Shown: positions 60,939 to 64,000 of the stretch, in pieces
Layout: the number at the start of each line of letters is the position of its first letter
Numbering within the stretch: position 1 is the stretch's first letter
From: Acidovorax carolinensis
Lineage (GTDB): Bacteria; Pseudomonadota; Gammaproteobacteria; Burkholderiales; Burkholderiaceae_C
Length of the DNA: 64,000 bases
NCBI RefSeq assembly: GCF_002157145.1
Contig: NZ_CP021361.1
Coordinates: forward strand, 434,001-498,000
Direction: 5' to 3'
The notes under the pieces: model-generated
Told to the model about the DNA's origin: nothing
The model's input: the letters and a program-made list of their open reading frames with translations, nothing else
Database searches by the model: none
Made by a program: the position numbers and the translations under genes

Positions 60939-62924
60939 ATGCAATTACTCAGAGCCATTCTGACACCCCTTGTGGCCGCCACCCTGCTGGCCGCCACCGC
61001 GCCCCTTGTCCAGGCGCAAAACCGGGGCGACGACACCCTGCTGGAAATGCAGCAGGCGTTTCGCAAGGGCGACCGCAAAAAGCTCGAGCAGTTGCTGCCC
61101 GCCGCGCGCGGCCATGCGCTGGAGCCTTGGGCGGCCTATTGGGAGCTGAAAGTGCGTCTCGCCGAGGCCATGCCGCAAGAGGTGCAGGCCTTCCTGCAGC
61201 GCTATGCCGGCAGCTACCAGGAAGACCGGCTGCGCAACGACTGGCTGCTGCTGCTGGGCCAGCGGCGCGACTGGGCGCAGTTTGTCGAGCAGCATCCCAG
61301 CTACCGCATGTCGGACGACCGCGAGGTGCGCTGCTACGCCCTGCTGATCGACCAGATCAAGGGCAAGGCGCCTGCCAGCGCCGCCGACGATGTGCGCCGC
61401 AATTGGTACGCGCTGCGCGATGCGGACGATGGCTGCACCCACGCGGCCAGCGAGTTCTTCAGCTACAAGAAGCTCTCGGCCCTGGACGTCTGGCGCAAGG
61501 CCCGACTGGGCGCCGAGGCCAACCGCCCGCGCGCGGTGCGGGCCGCGGTGGAGATCGTTGCGCCCGAGGCGCTGGGGCAGCTCAAGGAGGCGCTGGACGC
61601 GCCCACCAAATACCTGTTGGCGCGCAACACGGCCGGCAGCAGGGTGCGCCAGGAACTGGTGCTGCTCGCGTTGATCAAGCTGGCCGCCGGCGACCCTGAC
61701 AACGCTGCGCACCAGCTCGACAGCAAATGGAGCGAGTACCTCTCGGCCGAGGAGCGCAACTGGGCCTGGGGTGTCATTGGCAAGTCCGCTGCGCAGAAGC
61801 TCTTGGGCAGCGCACACGGCTATTTCTCCAACGTGACGCGCAACAGCCACCTGAACGACGACCTGCTGGGCTGGAAGGTGCGCGCCGCCTTGCGCGCCGG
61901 CCAGTGGAAGACCGTGGGCAATACCGTGGACGCCATGAGCGACGAGGCCCGCCAGGAAAGCACCTGGGTGTACTGGAAAGCCCGCGCCCTGCTGGCCGCC
62001 AAGCCCAGCGAGGCCGAGCGCGCCGAAGCGCGGCAGTTGCTGGAGGGCATTGCCGGAACGCGCGGTTTCTATGAACAGCTGGCGCTGGAAGAGCTGGGCC
62101 AGCGCATCACCACGCCGCCCGCGCCCGCGCCGCTAACCGCCGAAGAAAAGGCCGCTGCCCGCGCCAACCCGGGCCTCAACCGCGGCCTTTACGCCATTTT
62201 GCTGGGCCTGCGCAGCGAAGGCGTGCGCGAGTGGAACTACACCACCAACCTGCACACTCCCGGCGGCATGGCCGACCGCGAGCTGCTGGCCGCGGCCGAC
62301 TTTGCCTGCCAGCGCGAGGTGTGGGACCGCTGCATCAACACCAGCGAACGCACCAAGACCGTCACCGACACCACGCAGCGCTTTCCCACGCCGTTTCGCA
62401 ACGCCGTGGTGGAGCGCGCCCAGGGCATCGGCCTGGACCCGGCCTATGTGTATGGCCTGATCCGCCAGGAAAGCCGTTTTGTGATGGATGCGCGCTCGCA
62501 TGTGGGTGCCTCGGGCCTCATGCAGGTGATGCCGGCCACGGCCCGCTGGACGGCCCGAAAGATCGGGTTGACGAACTTCACGGCCGACCAGATCAACGAC
62601 CACGAAACCAACATCACCATCGGCACGGCCTACCTCAAGCTGGCGCTCGACGATTTCGCCGGTTCCATGCCCATGGCCGCCGCGGCCTACAACGCCGGCC
62701 CCGGCCGTCCGCGCAGCTGGCGCAACGGCCCGGTGCTCGACGCCGCCATCTGGGCCGAAAACGTGCCCTTTGCCGAAACGCGCGACTACGTGAAAAAGGT
62801 GCTGGCCAACACCACCAACTACGCCGCCATGCTGACGGGCCAGCCACAGTCACTCAAAAGCCGCCTGGGCACGGTGGGGCCGCGCGACGCCACTGCGCCC
62901 GAGGTGAACCAGGACCTGCCCTGA
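60939..62924 (+). CDS. Soluble lytic murein transglycosylase
   Basis: A 661-residue periplasmic Slt70-type enzyme. The signal peptide ends AAPLVQAQNRG-like (TAPLVQAQ). A long alpha-superhelical U domain follows, then the C-terminal SLT domain (~residues 500-640) with catalytic Glu in GLIRQESRF, then GASGLMQVMPATA, and AAAAYNAGPGRPR. It cleaves peptidoglycan to 1,6-anhydro products. ATG 60939 gives a good signal peptide. It is divergent from the cyclo-ligase and followed by repeat copy J. Confidence 0.94.
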   Translation: MQLLRAILTPLVAATLLAATAPLVQAQNRGDDTLLEMQQAFRKGDRKKLEQLLPAARGHALEPWAAYWELKVRLAEAMPQEVQAFLQRYAGSYQEDRLRNDWLLLLGQRRDWAQFVEQHPSYRMSDDREVRCYALLIDQIKGKAPASAADDVRRNWYALRDADDGCTHAASEFFSYKKLSALDVWRKARLGAEANRPRAVRAAVEIVAPEALGQLKEALDAPTKYLLARNTAGSRVRQELVLLALIKLAAGDPDNAAHQLDSKWSEYLSAEERNWAWGVIGKSAAQKLLGSAHGYFSNVTRNSHLNDDLLGWKVRAALRAGQWKTVGNTVDAMSDEARQESTWVYWKARALLAAKPSEAERAEARQLLEGIAGTRGFYEQLALEELGQRITTPPAPAPLTAEEKAAARANPGLNRGLYAILLGLRSEGVREWNYTTNLHTPGGMADRELLAAADFACQREVWDRCINTSERTKTVTDTTQRFPTPFRNAVVERAQGIGLDPAYVYGLIRQESRFVMDARSHVGASGLMQVMPATARWTARKIGLTNFTADQINDHETNITIGTAYLKLALDDFAGSMPMAAAAYNAGPGRPRSWRNGPVLDAAIWAENVPFAETRDYVKKVLANTTNYAAMLTGQPQSLKSRLGTVGPRDATAPEVNQDLP

Positions 62925-62948
62925 AGCCCCGCACGCGGGGTGTGAACG

Positions 62949-63008
62949 TTTGCTATTGATTGAATAGCTGCTGGCGCTTTCTGCATAAGCGCTAGCGCCT
63001 GTTTTGGT
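62949..63008 (-). repeat. Dispersed palindromic repeat, copy J (between convergent genes)
   Basis: Reads tttgctattgattgaatagc then tgctggcgctttctgcataag and cgctagcgcctgttttggtgc. It lies between the 3' ends of the transglycosylase and MBL genes, again a possible two-way terminator. The rest of the 127-bp gap shows nothing else. Confidence 0.82.
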
Positions 63009-63051
63009 GCCGGGGTTTTGCTGCTGCTGCGCTGCCCCGCGCCCTGCGGCG

Positions 63052-63981
63052 TCAGGCGTTGTGCAGCCACTCGCCCTGGCGCAGGGCGGCGCCGGACCGC
63101 ACCAGGTCGGCGGCCAGGCTTTGCAGCCAATCGGCCTCGGCCTGGTCGGCAAAGTGGCGGGTGTGCAGCATGCCGAAATAGGGCGTGGCCCGTGCCCAGG
63201 CGAGCAGGTCGGCCAGCGCAATCTGCTGCCATTCGAGCAGCTTGTACTTGAGCAACACCTTGGCGGCGTAGAGCGCATGTTTGGCCGGGTTGCGGGCGAA
63301 GCCGTCCAGGCGGCGGCGGGCGCCGTCCAGGGCGCGGGCCGCGTCGGTAAACACCGGCCCGTGGCCCGGGATCACCACCTGCGGCGCGAGCTTTTCGATC
63401 ACATCGAGCGTGGCGGCCACATCGGCAAAGGCGCTTTCGCCCTCCAGCTCGGGGAAGACCACGCCAAAGCCGTTTTCCCACAGCGCATCGGCCGAGATCA
63501 GGATGCCGTTGTGCGGCTCGAACAGCACCACCGAGTGCGGGTCATGCCCCGGCGCGGCGTGCACCTGCCAGGGCCTGTCGCCCAGCAGCGTGGTGGTGCC
63601 GGGCTGCAGCAAGGTGTCATGGCGAAAGGGCGGGCATTCCTGGCCGGTGGGGATGTAGCTCAGCGCATAGGCGTCCCATTGGCGCACATGCGCGGCCTGC
63701 CCCGGCGGGATGGCGGTTTCAGCGCCCGGCCAGGCCTGCTGCAGCGCGGCGTTGCCGCCGCAGTGGTCGCTGTGCAGGTGGGTGTTGAGGATGCGCTCGA
63801 GCGGCCGCCCCTCCAGCGACGACTGCACCAGCGCCAGCGTTTGCGCACTGTGCGTGCAGTAACCGGTGTCCACCAGCGCCGACCCCGAACGCTGCCCGGC
63901 AAACAGGACATTGTTCGACGACAGCCAGCCGCGTTCAAAAACGGTGATTTCGGGCGGCAGGGCTGATGAATGTTGCGTCAT
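63052..63981 (-). CDS. MBL-fold metallo-hydrolase
   Basis: A 309-residue metallo-beta-lactamase-fold hydrolase with the metal motif THLHSDHCGG near residues 67-76, then HAAPGHDPHSV and the distal VIPGHGPV His. The order and the C-terminal ~70-residue helical cap resemble glyoxalase II-like/thioester hydrolases and LACTB2-like proteins. Substrate unknown. ATG at 63981 lies at the edge of repeat copy K. Convergent with the transglycosylase. Confidence 0.88.
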   Translation of the reverse strand: MTQHSSALPPEITVFERGWLSSNNVLFAGQRSGSALVDTGYCTHSAQTLALVQSSLEGRPLERILNTHLHSDHCGGNAALQQAWPGAETAIPPGQAAHVRQWDAYALSYIPTGQECPPFRHDTLLQPGTTTLLGDRPWQVHAAPGHDPHSVVLFEPHNGILISADALWENGFGVVFPELEGESAFADVAATLDVIEKLAPQVVIPGHGPVFTDAARALDGARRRLDGFARNPAKHALYAAKVLLKYKLLEWQQIALADLLAWARATPYFGMLHTRHFADQAEADWLQSLAADLVRSGAALRQGEWLHNA

Positions 63982-64000
63982 AAGCTATCAAAGTAGTCGT
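63979..64000 (+). repeat. Dispersed palindromic repeat, copy K (cut by window edge)
   Basis: The last bases, cataagctatcaaagtagtc, match the AGCTATCAAA end of the family. Only the tail is present; the remainder, if any, is beyond the window or diverged into the MBL gene start. Confidence 0.5.

Overview
The window reads as the chromosome of a high-GC betaproteobacterium, most likely Comamonadaceae (Acidovorax-like). This is inferred from strong GC bias at third codon positions, a RegBA/RoxSR redox pair tied to a bo3 quinol oxidase, a nir heme-d1 cluster, and a short dispersed palindromic repeat of a type I associate with this family. No tRNA, rRNA, CRISPR, transposase or phage gene was found.

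Layout. 0-5 kb: start of a 3-hydroxybutyryl-CoA dehydrogenase gene, a GMC oxidoreductase, a hemerythrin-like protein, and two coupled PNPOx-like flavin-fold proteins. 5-8.2 kb: a NodIJ-type ABC-2 exporter whose permease and ATPase are separated by purT on the other strand. 8.3-19.3 kb: AMP nucleosidase, a PAS-GGDEF-EAL protein, a frameshifted MgtC/DUF4010 membrane protein, dbpA-dtd, a UspA protein, an MgtA-like P-type ATPase and a TauE-type permease. 19.4-26.3 kb: one compact operon cyoABCD-surf1-roxS-roxR, which puts a terminal oxidase, a possible assembly factor and a redox two-component system in one transcript. 26.5-29.4 kb: an MFS carrier and phoH-ybeY.

29.4-38.2 kb: ruvA and ruvB, normally adjacent, are about 7 kb apart. 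Between them lie a secreted trypsin-like lipoprotein protease, a degraded 5' fragment of ruvB, a two-partner secretion system (TpsB, then a short TpsA with a proline-rich tail) and an L,D-transpeptidase. 38.2-41.7 kb: an MFP-permease-ATPase efflux system. 41.8-49.4 kb: a heme d1 assembly cluster, nirC-F-D-L-G-H-J-N on the minus strand with nirE divergent, and a DNR/NNR-like box between nirC and nirE. nirS itself is outside the window. 49.4-64 kb: a sterol-desaturase/lysoplasmalogenase fusion, then mostly housekeeping genes (D-threonine aldolase-like, phosphatase, ttcA, folB, FolM-like SDR, MidA-like methyltransferase, trxC, cca, GST, 5-FTHF cyclo-ligase, soluble lytic transglycosylase, MBL hydrolase).

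Two themes cut across the window. (1) A palindromic repeat of about 50 bp occurs at least eleven times. Five copies lie inside genes, all in the same orientation relative to translation, and four of these are read in the same frame. A different palindromic insert interrupts nirH in frame. (2) Four genes (MgtC/DUF4010, ybeY, nirF, ttcA), and perhaps a fifth site joining nirD to nirL, carry apparent one-base deletions, nearly all in G/C runs. This looks more like sequencing or assembly error than decay, because ybeY and ttcA are otherwise intact housekeeping genes.
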